64,000 bases of DNA from Aedes albopictus (Eukaryota; Arthropoda; Insecta; Diptera; Culicidae): NCBI RefSeq assembly GCF_035046485.1, contig NC_085137.1:481300252-481364251 (forward strand), given 5' to 3'. Below, piece after piece: positions 45,804-57,434 of the stretch. A model generated the notes under the pieces. The model was not told where the DNA came from. It did not search any database and saw only the letters and a list, made by a program, of their open reading frames with translations. A program made the position numbers and the translations under genes. How positions within the stretch are numbered: position 1 is the stretch's first letter; every line of letters begins with the position of its first letter.

Positions 45804-46063
45804 CCAGTATCGCCAAATCAGCTACACTTATACATGGAGAACAAACAGGCACCTTCAGTGTGTGAATGTTGTTGTTTTTCTATTTTTAGGCAATAATGGC
45901 GCCTGCTACGTCAGCTCGCAGGCCAATGTGGGAAAGAAGAGAAAAGGGATGATTGCAATCGCTATACTACTGCATCTACAATCTGCATCCATGAGGATGT
46001 CGGAGGGCTTGTCTGAGAAATGGTTGTGTGGCAGACGGTTCACGTTTTGTACGTGGACGCCAG
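45804..46063 (+). repeat. Dispersed repeat, direct mate at 50342-50632
   Basis: Shared phrases in order are CCAGTATCGCCA, CAGCTACACT, CACCTTCAGTGTGTGA (CATCTTCAGTGTGTGA in the mate), TCTATTTTTAGGC, AATGGCGCCTGC and GATGATTGCAATCG. The apparent ORF of 88 codons is not conserved in the mate. The class of element is unknown. Confidence 0.65.
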
Positions 46064-46180
46064 TACAATCAAACCTCCATTTAGATCGAATCTATTTAGG
46101 TAAAATCTATTTAGGTCCCTCCATTTAGGTAACGTTACTTAAAAGGAATCTGATTGTGTTCATAGCAGTTGGAGTTTTTC

Positions 46181-46365
46181 AGTGGCTTCGTGGCCGTGCG
46201 GTTAGCGTCACCAAGCGTGTAACCGTACCATGCCATGGGGTGAGAGTTCGATTCCTGCTCAGAGTGATGAAACTTTTCGCAAGAAATGTCTCTTCTAGTC
46301 TGTCTAGTGTTAAGTTTCGTTCAGTCTGTACAGCCTCGGCTGAAGACGCTATCCGTGTCTTTTAT
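46181..46365 (+). mobile_element. SINE-B, degenerate plus-strand copy
   Basis: Starts AGTGGCTTCGTGGCCGTGCG, with a B-box-like GAGTTCGATTCCTGCTC and ends with TCAGTCTGTACAGCCTCGGC…GAAGACG. The match to 53791-54014 is clear but with several changes. Confidence 0.8.
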
Positions 46366-46779
46366 AATTGCAGTGAGTGAGGGGTTCCGGCTTTTTTTAG
46401 GGCTCCCATCGGTACAGCCTAGAAAATCAGGACATTTCATTTTTTTTCGAAAATGAGTAAATCTCATCGGATTTGTTAAGAAATTTTGCCCAAAATTAGT
46501 CAAAATCAGGACATGTGCCAAATCAGGACGGAACCCTAGTTTCTGTTTTGTGTTTGAAAATTGAAGAGAAGATTGATGGCAGAAGAGAAAATGGATTTTA
46601 ATGCGATTATTCTGTATTTTAACAAATTATGTTTAGGCTTGTTTTTCTTTTTTTTTTTCTTTCTAAACCAAAGACATCTCCTGCCGCGTATTCGTGACAT
46701 ACACACACTCAATACTGGATGCGGTGCGGTTATGTCAGTAACAGGAAAGCACGCTTGTCATAACAATGGGCACAATTTG
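46366..46779. other. No gene recognised
   Basis: Contains the phrase AAATCAGGACAT twice (about 46426 and 46503), suggesting a small repeat. The short frames at 46561-46782 and opposite are unsupported. Confidence 0.35.
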
Positions 46780-47935
46780 TAAAGAAATCCTAGGAAAAAT
46801 CTTTGGAGGTGTAAATGTGGAAGAATCCCTTGAGAAACCTAAAAAATCCCAATTCTTATCACTGGAAAAACTCTGGTAAAATTCCAGTTGAAATTACAGG
46901 AATTACAGGACGAAACTTTACAAGAATTTCTTAAGGAATCTTGTTAGTAATTTCTGTAGAACCCTCTAGATGAGCTCCCGGATAAATTGTTTGAATAATT
47001 TCTTACTGCATAGATTGAAGGAAACTTAATACTAGGCAACGGTAAGGGCTTTAAAGAACTCCCAGCAAGAAATTCTAGGAGAATATCTGAAGAAATCCCA
47101 ATAGAAATTCTTTCAGGATCAGCAAGAGATATTCCTGTATGAATACCACGAGCAAGTCCTGGAGAAATCCCACGAGGAACCCCCAAGAAATCCATAGAAG
47201 ATGCCTTGTATGGAAGGTTATAGAGCAATCCTGGACAAAACCCCTGAGAATAATTGTTTGATCAAGTTTTAAAGAATCCATGGAAACTTTGTTTTAGAAA
47301 TACCTACAGGTATCTCCAAAGAAATCTCTGAATAAATCCCCGGTAATTTTCTGAAGGAATTATAAAAAAAATCTCTAGATAAATTCCTGGACGAATCAAT
47401 GAAGCAACTCTAGTAAGAACTCTAGTTGGAGAAATCATGACAAAAATTTGTGGAAACATCTCAAGAGTAGAAATTCCTTGGAAAAGTACTTCAGAAATAC
47501 CAGCAAACATGTCTGAATGAATCCCAGCAGGAGTTTGTAAAGGTATCCCAAGAAGAATTTGTGAAGTGCCACAGAACCCAACATACATTATTGCTGTACA
47601 ATGGTTGAATAAAGCGCTCTTAAGCTTGATTTTGAAAATTTTAGCTGAATAAGCTGTTATACAGCTATCATTGATACTTGGGATGGAATGCCAGCAATAA
47701 TTCTTACGGACATATCTGAATGGATTCTTACAAAAAACTGCGTGGAATAATTCCCCGAGAAATTCCTGGATAAATGGAGCAAAAATTTATGGAGGAATCC
47801 AACCACAAAATCCGGGAAAGTTTTCGATAGAAATTTTGGAGAAATCCTAGGAATCCCGGCAGCAACTCCTAAAGCAATCCCAGCAGGAAACCTATCACAA
47901 AACCTTAGCATAAATTCCTATAAAAATCCCAGTAG
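46780..47935 (+). repeat. Satellite block, AGAAATCC polarity
   Basis: Degenerate GGAATTCCT/AGAAATCC units in the same polarity as 16920-18960, with a gap of other sequence near 47585-47665. The minus-strand frames here are satellite artefacts. Confidence 0.8.
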
Positions 47936-48214
47936 CTAGTCGCCGTTCATAATCCACGTTGACCAAATTTTGTACGTTTTTTTCCTCGTAGACTATTGTT
48001 CATAAAAAAAAAATAAAATTTTGTGCGGAGCTTTGGCCAGGCTCCCCGTATTTCTGACCTCCGAGTATTTCAGAGATACCTTACTCTGAAAAAAAAAAGA
48101 AGCACAATTTCTTTTTTTCCGTATTGGGCCGAGATTTAGTTAGTGAAGTATTTATATTTGGCCAAAATATTTGGCCGTTTTCAAAAGTTATTGCGAGATT
48201 TGTTTATTAAGTAC

Positions 48215-48490
48215 CGCCCAAGTAACCACGGTGCTGAAGCCTTATTGCATGCAGATATACGGTGTACTTAGAGCAATCACTACTTTACATGCAAACTTAA
48301 AGTTGATTTAAAGTGGAAATGGGCAATTATGCGACTGCTTCAAGATTATACCAGTATAATCTTAATCTGATTCTATAATTGCCCACTTCCACTTTAAATC
48401 AACCTTAAGTTTGCATGTAAAGTAATGATTGCACTAAATACACCGTATATCTGCATGTAATAAGGCTTCAGCACTGTGGTTACTTGGGCG
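48215..48490. mobile_element. 276-bp foldback MITE with CGCCCAAGTAACC ends
   Basis: Arms of about 120 bp are complementary with few changes: CGCCCAAGTAACCACGGTGC at the left against the same phrase with one change at the right. Inner phrases TTTACATGCAAACTTAA and TTTAAAGTGGAA are also mirrored. The target duplication is unclear (TAC on one side, TAA on the other). Confidence 0.85.
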
Positions 48491-48491
48491 T

Positions 48492-49188
48492 AAACCGGGG
48501 TCAAATTGATCAGCGGGGTGAAATTGATCGATCGGGGACTAGATTGTTACTCCATTCTAGCAACTTCTATACATCGTTATGATCACAAAGTACTTACCTC
48601 ATTCTGTTCATGGATGCCTAGAGATGGGTTGGGACCATACTGAGATGAAACCGTTGGTACTAAACAATCGTTTGCCATTAGTATTATCTGTGAAGTTTCT
48701 GTGTTGACATTTTTATGGGATCTTTATGGTGATGTAATGTTGCTAGAACTAAATCTGTTAGATTTTGTTAAAAAAGTGATTTAATGTGGCAGAACTCGCT
48801 TTTTCATAAACAATTGCCTACCTTCAGGCGTTTAAGTGTCAATTTCAAAAGTTAATTTAGCATTTTAACAGCCGAATTCATAAGTTGTAAGAGTTTTGAT
48901 ACGCTTTTCGTGTTCAGAAGGTTAAAATTAAGTGGAAATGGCAATTTAAAATTTTAACTGATGTTTATTTGTATGCTGATCAATTTCACTCCAAAATTGT
49001 ATTTTCAATTTGTTTGAGTTTGAAGTTATTTAACTTTATGTTAAAATTTGTTGAACCAAAATTGTGTCACGTAGTTTTATAGAGGTCCATCCACTACTGA
49101 TTTTTCAGAAATTCTTTTGACAATATTTGAATTGGTACTCAAGTTATCAGTAAAAGTTGTTTGAAAGTGATCAATTTGACCCCGGTTT
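48492..49188. mobile_element. TIR element with AAACCGGGGTCAAATTGATC ends
   Basis: The left end and the complement of the right end are identical for 21 bp. The interior is AT-rich and non-coding. It abuts the 276-bp MITE, which may have landed next to or inside its outer edge. Confidence 0.65.
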
Positions 49189-50341
49189 TCGGTAATTTAT
49201 ATGACTCCAAAAGGCGACAATTGAGTTATTATTGATTCTGAAATGACAATGCTGAGTAAAACACATATTTATTTTCCTTGTTCAAAAAAGGATAATAAAA
49301 TCGGGTAAAAAACCTGACAAAGTGTGGGGTAGACAAAATCGGGTCCCCACTGTAATTGATACATGCAAGGCGATCATCGAGTCGTTTTCATTCATGTGGA
49401 TACGGGAGATTATTACAGAGAGGCAGATTACTCCAAAGTGAATGACTTTCTCAAAGTGCCAAGTTTCGGAGTACCAATCCGTGTGGTCAATTATTATTTC
49501 TAAAGTAATCCCAACGAAATCCTTTGGTGTTTTTCCAATCTATTGTAAGAGATGCTGGAACATAGACATTTGGAAGCCTTTCAGCAGAGATTTTTGGCAT
49601 CTCTTGGCACGGAGTCTTTGAACTCTTGGACAGATATATTCTAGGAATCTAGAAGACTCTTTTGACAAGGAATTACTTGAGAGACATTGTGAGCATTTCT
49701 TGACATAATGTCATGGCATTTATTCTGGAAATCCGTTGGGCGAAATTAGGAAATTCTCAGCAAAAAAAATCGAGTAAAACATAAATTTTAGAAATGATAA
49801 TGAGAAACTGAAAGAATCTTCTAGGAATCTCTTGGAAACGATTCTGGAGATATCTCAGTAGGGGCTTTCGGAACCTCTCAATAGATGTTCTGGAATCTTT
49901 CAGTTCAGTTCCAATATTTTTGTTGTTTCGGAAATAGTTACAGTTTTTTCGTTCCACCGTTCCATAATACTCGCCCATAATATGTTAAACCATGATCAAA
50001 CATCTCACTTAAAAGACAAGCAGGATGTCCCCGTTCACCTTTACTGTCCCCATTTTGAATATTAATGATGATGCCTTGAAACCAAGAACACAAAAGTTTA
50101 ATTAGATAATGCTAAGAATGATCTTTACGACCGTAATAAACTTGACATTGAAAAGACTTCATCATACTTGGTTATTGCTGCATTCTTGTGTTCTTTCGGT
50201 TTACTTAGTCAGAAGAATGTGATGACTTACACCCAATGAAGAAAAGGTTCAACCAGTTACAAGAAATCTTGAGAAGCGGTTTGAATGTTTTCATCAATTG
50301 AGCTTGCTTGAGAGCTTGATTGACCGCCCGTGGATGCTACT
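49189..50341. other. No gene; satellite scraps
   Basis: Between about 49510 and 49870 there are eroded satellite-like units (TCTGGAAATCC, CTTTTGACAAGG). The 49757-49978 minus frame is unsupported. Confidence 0.35.
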
Positions 50342-50632
50342 CCAGTATCGCCAGACCAGCTACACTCACACAAGGACCAATGAGATAACTGCCGGGGACT
50401 AGCAGGCATCTTCAGTGTGTGAGCGTTGGTGATCTTCTATTTTTAGGCGACAATGGCGCCTGCCACGTCAGGTTGCAGGTCAATGTGGGGAAGGGGTAAG
50501 GAAGTGATGATTGCAATCGTTTGTATCCACATCTGGCCGAATATACCTCTGCGCCAGCACAAATTCATGCGGATGTTGGAGTGTTGGTGGGAATTGGTTG
50601 GCAGAAGGTTCACACATTGGTGTGTGGATACC
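50342..50632 (+). repeat. Dispersed repeat, direct mate at 45804-46063
   Basis: A longer and less eroded copy of the repeat at 45804. Frames on both strands overlap here, none with a domain signature. Confidence 0.6.
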
Positions 50633-50799
50633 AGGGGAAGGTGATAGAATTGTGTGTTTTTTTATTATTTTTGAAGATGTGCGGCACAGTTCGCTTGATT
50701 GCATAACTTGTGGGCGTTTTCTAATAGGATTGTGGACACTGTGCTGTGAAAGTTTGGAAGGAAGGGAAACGGCTTTTTCAACCCGTTTCTGTTCTAGCG

Positions 50800-50961
50800 A
50801 CGGCTATGAACATGTTTATATACATGAGTTGTATATGTAAAGAGCAGAGAGAAAGTATATAGAAAGAAACAAAGTAGGAGGAAAGGGACGGGCCAGGGAT
50901 TGAACCCAGGACCTTCTGCATATACATCAGAAGCGGTAGCCACTAGACCACCAAGCCCGTC
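50800..50961 (-). mobile_element. SINE-C with near-intact tRNA-like head
   Basis: On the minus strand, 50961 down to 50887 is a 75-nt tRNA-like sequence. It has a perfect 7-bp acceptor stem (GACGGGC/GCCCGTC), a D arm GGTGGTCTAGTGGCTACC, an arm CTTCT/AGAAG and a T-arm with GGTTCAATCCC. The anticodon-arm loop is 11 nt, so no anticodon can be read and it is not a functional tRNA. The body extends to lower coordinates; its end is not clear. Confidence 0.65.
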
Positions 50962-51217
50962 GGTTTGAATGTTTTTATCAATTGTAGATTTTATTATACA
51001 TAGCAATGATGATATCCTTATGATTATCTTTTAAAGCACACATATTTATCTTTAGAGCCTAAAACGCATAACCGATTTCTTTTCATTACTCCTTTTTCGC
51101 AAATAACATGTCCAGTCCAGGAAAATCGATCATGTCAGATAAGCCTTAAAGACTGTTGATTGTGGAAAATTTTGCTATGATGAAGCCGAACCCTTTCGTG
51201 CGAAGTATACAATTTAA

Positions 51218-51300
51218 CCCTCTTCGTGCATTAGGGTCATTATGACCCCTAAGCGTGCACTAGGCCAGCGAGGTGCGCGCAAGCTAATGCACGAAGAAGG
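51218..51300. mobile_element. 83-bp TTAA palindromic mini-element
   Basis: TTAA at 51214-51217 and 51301-51304 flank inverted ends CCCTCTTCGTGCATTAG and the complement of CCTTCTTCGTGCATTAG. An inner palindrome GGGTCATTATGACCC lies near the left arm. Its ends differ from the 101-bp TTAA elements, so this is another family. Confidence 0.8.
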
Positions 51301-51304
51301 TTAA

Positions 51305-53790
51305 ATTATAAGCTTCTATACATTTATTGCCTTTAAATTAACTTATTTTTACGATGAAATCTTAACAGTCAATGAACTATTGAAGTTACTTGCCTTCTGA
51401 AAATACCTTTGTACTTTTGCCACAGAAAAAGAGACGTCTCAATCTTCTCACTTCCCATCGTTTCTCATTTTAACGGTTACTTCAAATATGTACTCAGTAG
51501 TTCCCAAATCGCTCGCTCATGGCGCTCGCGTCGTTTTTGATCCTGTTTGACATTTACTCACTACCGCCATCTACTAAGCGGTTTGCACAACACAGTGTGA
51601 GTAGTGAGTAGCATTGGGCTATTAGTGTTTCATGACGGTAATTTGAATCGCCATGTGTTCAAAGTAATTCGTCTGTTTGACCGTGATTTTGCTGTAATAG
51701 CTAGTAGCGATTTTTCGCATTGAATTCTGTATCTAACGGCCAGAACAAAGACTTAGCTAGGAAGTCAAGTAACCAAACATCTTGATTATCTTACTAACCT
51801 AGAAATCCGTTTGTTTAGATTTGGAGGGTCTAGAAGATAGGCGATCGCTGACAAGAAGCAGACGTTTCCAATGGATGACAACGGAATCACTCGTCATCGT
51901 TCTTCAATGAACACATTAGGAAGGACTATCGTGCAAAAGTGCTTCAACAATCCATCTCTATAAATTCACTCACGTTTGCTTTGAATGGCCAAATGACTCA
52001 ACAAAAAGTGGCGAACATTACGTAATGATTTAACCTATATCACCGGCCCACTAGCAATATACACAGCATGACTGGCAACTTTTCTCTGCCGCTGTTTGTT
52101 GATTGTTTTTTTTTTGCTCTCAATGGATCACGCGAATACTATATTTTCAACGTCCGTTTTATTTCATTTGATTCGCTTATCAGCTTCATTTGTTTTCGTT
52201 TTCTGTTCGGCCGAAACAGCTGACTCAGTTCCACTAGTTTAACGAGTATCACATTTTCATTCCGATCAAGCAATATAAGGAGCAAAACAAAGTTACGACC
52301 TTAATATCAAATCAAATTCAGTTGCCAAATGGAAGTTGGATATTTATAAATATTAAAGATGAATCAATGTTGGTCGGCTCCCGCGTGGTGTGGAGTCCGA
52401 ATCCGAAGATGAATATCGATTTCATGGTCCTAATTAGTTAAGAAATGTTCGAAACTTACGTGTAAATGTACCATTAGTTCTCCCGAATCCTAGAAGACTA
52501 ACGAACCATAAATCAATTGATCACCAATATTTATTCAAAACATGTAAAACATTCTCTTTTGCGTAAACGAAAATAAAAAAGAACAACAAACCCAAAACAT
52601 CAAATTTACATGAAAACTTGGTCATATAAACTGCAATTTACCAAACTTGCCAAGCAAGCATAGGGTTCTACATTTCTGTCGAAAACGTCGCCGTTGAAAA
52701 AAAGTTATTAATCAATGAATGTGACTGTTACTTGCATTATATTCATATTATACAAAAAGTCAGAAAATAAAACGTTGAATTACAAAAAAAAACCAAAACA
52801 CAAACATCCGTGAACACTAACTATACAAATATACAAAAAGCGGAAACGAGGAAAATTATTTGAACTGGCAAAAAAACAATCTCGAACTAACATATGCTAC
52901 ACAAAAGATATAGAAACTGAACACCGGAATATTAGACATAAAATTAATAAGAACAAATAACATCACTCGCGAACAATTCAAACCAATACCAAATCTGCAT
53001 AACAAAACCCCCACACACACATACACAAGCAAATCAAAGAAGAAACGCTCTATTTAACTGGTGTAAAGAAATGTTAAGAGATCAACAACAGCCGGATACG
53101 TGTAAGTTTGACTGTTATATTTTACTTTCGGTGTAAATACTTAACATACCAATGAATGGAGAGTACACAGCAGTAAATCGAGAAAGAATGCGGAAAGAGT
53201 TGTCGCCGGAAATTTCGGCAAAAGAAACGGGAAAGATGAGGGAGCAAAACAAAAAAAAATGCTCACAATGTACGTATATTACGGTAGTTTGTGACAGAAG
53301 AGAGCAACAGATGTATAGGAAGTGCGCATGCACATACATATATATTTCACTCACGATCGTTTACAGTTGGATTATAGTGGAGAATTCGAGATAGAGAGAC
53401 AGAGATGAACTAACAAAACGTGTATAATTATTAGAAGAAGCGGTGAAGATGAAGTATATATTATTGGAGGGGCGGAGGGCAGACAGGAAATAGATTATCG
53501 TTACAGAAAATAAAGAAAACAAAAAGTCAAACAAAAAAACAGTAGTACATTTGCACGCAATCGTTGATGAGTTGTATGATGACCAATTCCTATAACGGAC
53601 AAGTGTTTCACACTTGAGTGGCTAAAGGTCGATCGTCTTGTCTGTTTAACTATCGAGTTGCGTGATAAGTTCAAATTTGTCGCTGGCAATACTTTTTGCA
53701 GGTAGGTAATTAGTTATTCTATGATATCCCGACTAGAAAAATCTATCAAGTTTATAACACATTGTGTTATGATTACAATTTTGTATAACT
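51305..53790. other. Mostly unassigned, possibly unique sequence
   Basis: Apart from 51525-51600 (mate of 23900-23960 and 13165-13210, reading CTCACTACCGCCATCTACTA) I recognise no repeats. 52500-53500 is A-rich with many short A-runs. No frame has coding character; the two overlapping 80-codon frames at 53115-53394 cancel each other. It is a candidate for intron or UTR of a host transcript. Confidence 0.4.
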
Positions 53791-54014
53791 GTGGGCTTCG
53801 TGGCCGTGCGATTAGCGGCGTCAGTCGTCTAGGCGTTTCGTAAGCCTCGGAGTGCGGGTTCGATTCCCGCTCCAGTCGGGGAAAACTTTTCGTCAAACGG
53901 AAAATTCTCCATTGGGCCACTGGGTGTTAAGTGTGTTGTCCGTTGTCTCGTGTATGTAATGTTCAGTCTGTGCAGCCTCTGGCTGAAGACGGTGTAGTGT
54001 CTTTTTTTTAAAAA
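53791..54014 (+). mobile_element. SINE-B, best-preserved copy
   Basis: Begins GTGGGCTTCGTGGCCGTGCG (A-box region), with B box GGGTTCGATTCCCGC at about 53857, then GGGCCACTGGGTGTTAAGTG, and ends GTGCAGCCTCTGGCTGAAG…GTGTAGTGTC with a T-run. It is tRNA-derived. Related copies are at 35302, 46181, 27744 and 29514. Confidence 0.88.
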
Positions 54015-54489
54015 ACTTATTATGCTACAACTAAGTGCAGGACGATGTTAAAATAACTAAAATTGTAACAAAAAGTATGGTCTGATCAATATTATAACAA
54101 AATATGATATGTTTTAGCTTCAAGAATACTAGTTCCTTACATATTTTGATACAATTGTACAAAATGATTTTCTGAATGTCAAGTAATTGAAACTAAATTA
54201 TTTCACAATGAGTTATTAAACAACATTTATAACATAATATGATATAATTATCATATCATATTTTCAAACCCCAAAAATATATATATATTAAAACTTGATT
54301 ATATCACAATAAATTATAAATATCAGGGTTTGTTAAAATAATGTTATATTTTTGTTAGAATCCTCTAGTCGGGATGATTAATTATGACAGATGCTCGCTC
54401 CTAGTTTTACACAGATGGTATACTGCAAAGAGAACACTATCGAAGACCACGCTCAAGTATTCACAGTCCCAATTGAGGCAACTAATGGC
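54015..54489. other. AT-rich, no feature
   Basis: Contains (AT)n at about 54276-54290 and repeated ATAACATAATATGAT-like phrases. No gene. Confidence 0.4.
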
Positions 54490-55229
54490 TGGAAATTTGT
54501 TTAGGGGAACTTTTAGAAATTCTAACAGGAGTTCCTTGAACGATTCCTCCAGCAATTCCCTGACTGAATTTATACGAAATACCTAGAGGATTTTGTGAAG
54601 GACTCCCTGGTGGAATTTCTGGAGGAAGCACTGGAGAAATTTCTTGTAGCAATTCACGGAAAAAAATCCTGGAGAAATTCCTAGAGAAGTCGTCAGAGGA
54701 ATATTATCTGGAGGATTCCTAGCAGTAATTTCTGATCTTTGTAATGACTTTTCGAACCCTCTAAGCAGAATACCTTCTTCGAATGAGTGTAATCAGTTTC
54801 GATATCTGTCAAAGGATAAACAAAAAAGGGCGGAATTAAAAGGCACGAAACTGATTACACTCATTCGAAAAAAGTAATTTCTGGCAGAATTCCTGGAGGT
54901 TTTCTGGAATAAATCCTTGAAGAATTTCTGTTAGAGTTTCTGGAGGAATTTTATGGGAATTTCTGAAGGAATGTTTGGAGTAATCCAAAAAAAAAACCCT
55001 GTAGTTATCCATTGAGGATTTCATGGAGGAATCTTTAGAGAATTTCTTTCAGATATTCCTGGAGAAATCTCTGTGGAAATACCTTGAGGCATCACTGGAG
55101 AAATTGATGTAGGAATTCCTGAAGTCTTTGTGGAATTTCTAGGGTAATCCTTGCAGGATTCTCTGAATTCCGCTTTAAATTCTTCCAGGGATTCCTCCAA
55201 GAATTTCTTCATGGAATCCTGCTGGGATA
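54490..55229 (+). repeat. Satellite block with a hairpin insert
   Basis: Degenerate GGAATTCCTGGAGAAATC units on both sides of the hairpin at 54778-54869. The block ends at the target duplication of the hAT MITE. Confidence 0.75.
54778..54869. repeat. Hairpin with perfect 24-bp arms
   Basis: Arms 54778-54801 and 54846-54869 are perfect complements (TTCGAATGAGTGTAATCAG…), separated by 44 bases that include GATATCTGTCAAAGGATAAA. It resembles a small foldback element inside the satellite. Confidence 0.8.
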
Positions 55230-55237
55230 CCTTCAGG

Positions 55238-55589
55238 CAGTGGCGTCGCGTAACCTCACTTTTTACTTGTGCACCAAGTATAAATTCTTAAATTTTTTAA
55301 ACACATTTGCTTGTAGTAATAAGAAAATGACGAGAAAAGCTGCTTTCACTCATTCCTATTTCGATTTTGACCATAAATCCCTTGCAGTGGCGTCGCGTAA
55401 CCTCACTTTTCACCTGTGCACCAAATATAAATTCTTGAATTTTTTAAACACATTTGCTTGTAGTAATAAGAAAATGACGAGAAAAGCTGCTTTCACTCAT
55501 TCCTATTTCGATTTTGACCATAAATCCCTTGCAATTGCAAGTTTTAGGGTCGGTGCACAGGTAAAAAGTGAGGTTACGCGACGCCACTG
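55238..55589. mobile_element. 352-bp hAT MITE with duplicated left half
   Basis: CCTTCAGG is repeated at 55230-55237 and 55590-55597. The ends are CAGTGGCGTCGCGTAACCTC and its complement, and the TIR is about 38 bp. The left 147 bp (55238-55384) are repeated in tandem at 55385-55531 with only a few changes, so the terminal repeat occurs three times. An 8-bp duplication and CAGTGGCG ends are hAT features. The 134-codon frame through it is an accident of the 147-bp (49-codon) period. Confidence 0.9.
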
Positions 55590-55597
55590 CCTTCAGG

Positions 55598-57217
55598 AAT
55601 TTCTCCTGGGATTCATTCAAGATTTCCTTCAGGGATTCCCCTAGAAAGTATTCCAGATTTCTTACAGGGATTTCTTTAGACATTCATCAAGTGATTACAC
55701 CACAAATTCCCCTTCACAAATTACTCCAGTAATTTCTTCAAGAATTTCTTCAGGGATTCCTCCAGAAAGTCCTCCAGAGATTCCTCCAGGTTTCCTCCCT
55801 GGATTCCATAAATCATTCCTACAAGGGTTTCTCCAGTAATTCGTCCAGAGATTCCCCCACGAATTCTTTGACTAATTCCTCAAGGAAATCCTCCAGGGAT
55901 GCCTCCTGAGATTCCTTCTGGGATTCCTTCTGGAACTCCTACAGGAATTCCAAAGTTTCCCAAACGAATTCTCCCAAGTTTTCCTCCACGAATTCCTCCA
56001 GGAATACCACCAGGGATTCCTCCACATATTCCACCATGGATTTTTCTAGGAATTCCGTCAGGGAGTTCTCCAGATATTCCTTCATGGATTTCTCCAAGCA
56101 TTTCTCCACTGATTACACAGTGATTCTTCTAGGTTTCTTCCCTGGATTTCCTTGTTAATACTTTCAGGGGATCCTCCAGCAATTTGCCCAGAAATTCCTC
56201 CACGATTTCCTAGATTAATTCCTCCAGGTATACCTCAAGAAATTCCATCTGGGATTCCTCCAGATATTACATCAGATATTCCTCCAGGGATTGCTCTAGG
56301 AATTCCTTCAGGAAATCCTCCAAGTATTCTTTCAGAGAATGCTCCAGATATTAATAACTTCAGGAGAATGTTCCATTACACCAGAAATTCCTCCAAGGAT
56401 TACACCAGAAATTCCTCCAAGGATTCTTCCAAGGATTCCTCCAACGATTGCTTCTAGGATTCCTCCAGGGATTTCTCCAGAATTCCACCAAGGATTTCTT
56501 CAGGGAAACCTGCAGAAGGTTCTCCAGGGATTCTTCCAGGCTTCCTTCCGGGACTCCTTGGTTAATACCTTCAGGGGTTCTCCAGAGATTCCTCCACGAA
56601 TTCTTCAATCAATTTCTCCAGGAACTCCTCCAGGTATACTTCCAGAACTCTACCTGAGATTCCTCCAGAGATTCTTTCAGGGATTCCTCTATGAATTCCT
56701 TCAGGGAATCCTGCAGAGTTTCGTCCACGGATTCCTTTAGGAATTCCTCCAAGTATTCTTTTAGATAATGCTCCAGGTATTACTTCAGGGTTCCTCTAGG
56801 AATTCCTTCAAGGATTCGTCTATGAATTCCTTCAGAGATTTTTTCAGACATTCCTCCTGTGATTACACTAGAAATTTCTCCGTGAATTCCTCCAACAATT
56901 CTTCCAAGGTTTCCTCCAAAGTTGTCCTCACAAATTCATTCAGGAGTTTAAACAAAAAATCTTACAGAAATCCCTCCAGGGATTTCTCCAAGAATACTTC
57001 CAGGAATTACTTCTAGGATTCCTTCAGGGATTTCTCCAGAATTCTTTCAAATTCTATCAGGGATTATTCTTTCAATTCCTCCAGATACTCCTCCAGAGTT
57101 GTGTGCAAGAATTACTCCAATTGTTCCTGGAATTCCTACTGGGATTCTTCCAAACGTTCTTCAACGCAATGTTCCAAGGATTTCTCAAACAAATCCTCTA
57201 GCAATTGTGCTATAAAT
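55598..57217 (-). repeat. GGAATTCCTCCA satellite, CCT polarity
   Basis: Clearest form of the satellite. A 12-bp unit GGAATTCCTCCA (with 15-bp variants) gives runs that translate as Gly-Ile-Pro-Pro. The plus-strand frames at 55899-56123, 56152-56457 and 56339-56740 are therefore not genes. Confidence 0.88.
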
Positions 57218-57434
57218 TTACTAAAAATTTTCCTAGTGAAATCTTAGAAGTAATCCCTAGATGAATCTCTGGAGAAATCCTTGGAGAAATCCCTGAAGGA
57301 ATTTCTGGTGAAATTCCTGGAAGAGCCTCTGCCAGGAATTTCACCAGAAATTCCTTCAGGGATTTCTCCAAGGATTTCTCCAGAGATTCATCTAGGGATT
57401 ACTTCTAAGATTTCACTAGGAAAATCTTTAGTAA
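57218..57434. repeat. 103-bp near-perfect inverted repeat in satellite
   Basis: Arms 57218-57320 and 57332-57434 are reverse complements with about one mismatch, around an 11-nt spacer (AAGAGCCTCTG) that is itself nearly palindromic. Both arms are made of satellite units, so one arm looks like a fresh inverted copy of the other. Confidence 0.9.

Noticed and set aside
55240..55644. 134-codon frame with two identical halves
   Set aside because: It lies in a hAT MITE whose duplicated 147-bp half gives the repeated peptide; not a gene.
55899..56740. Long plus-strand frames rich in Gly-Ile-Pro-Pro, collagen-like
   Set aside because: They are translations of the 12-bp satellite GGAATTCCTCCA; the same happens on the other strand and in every satellite block.
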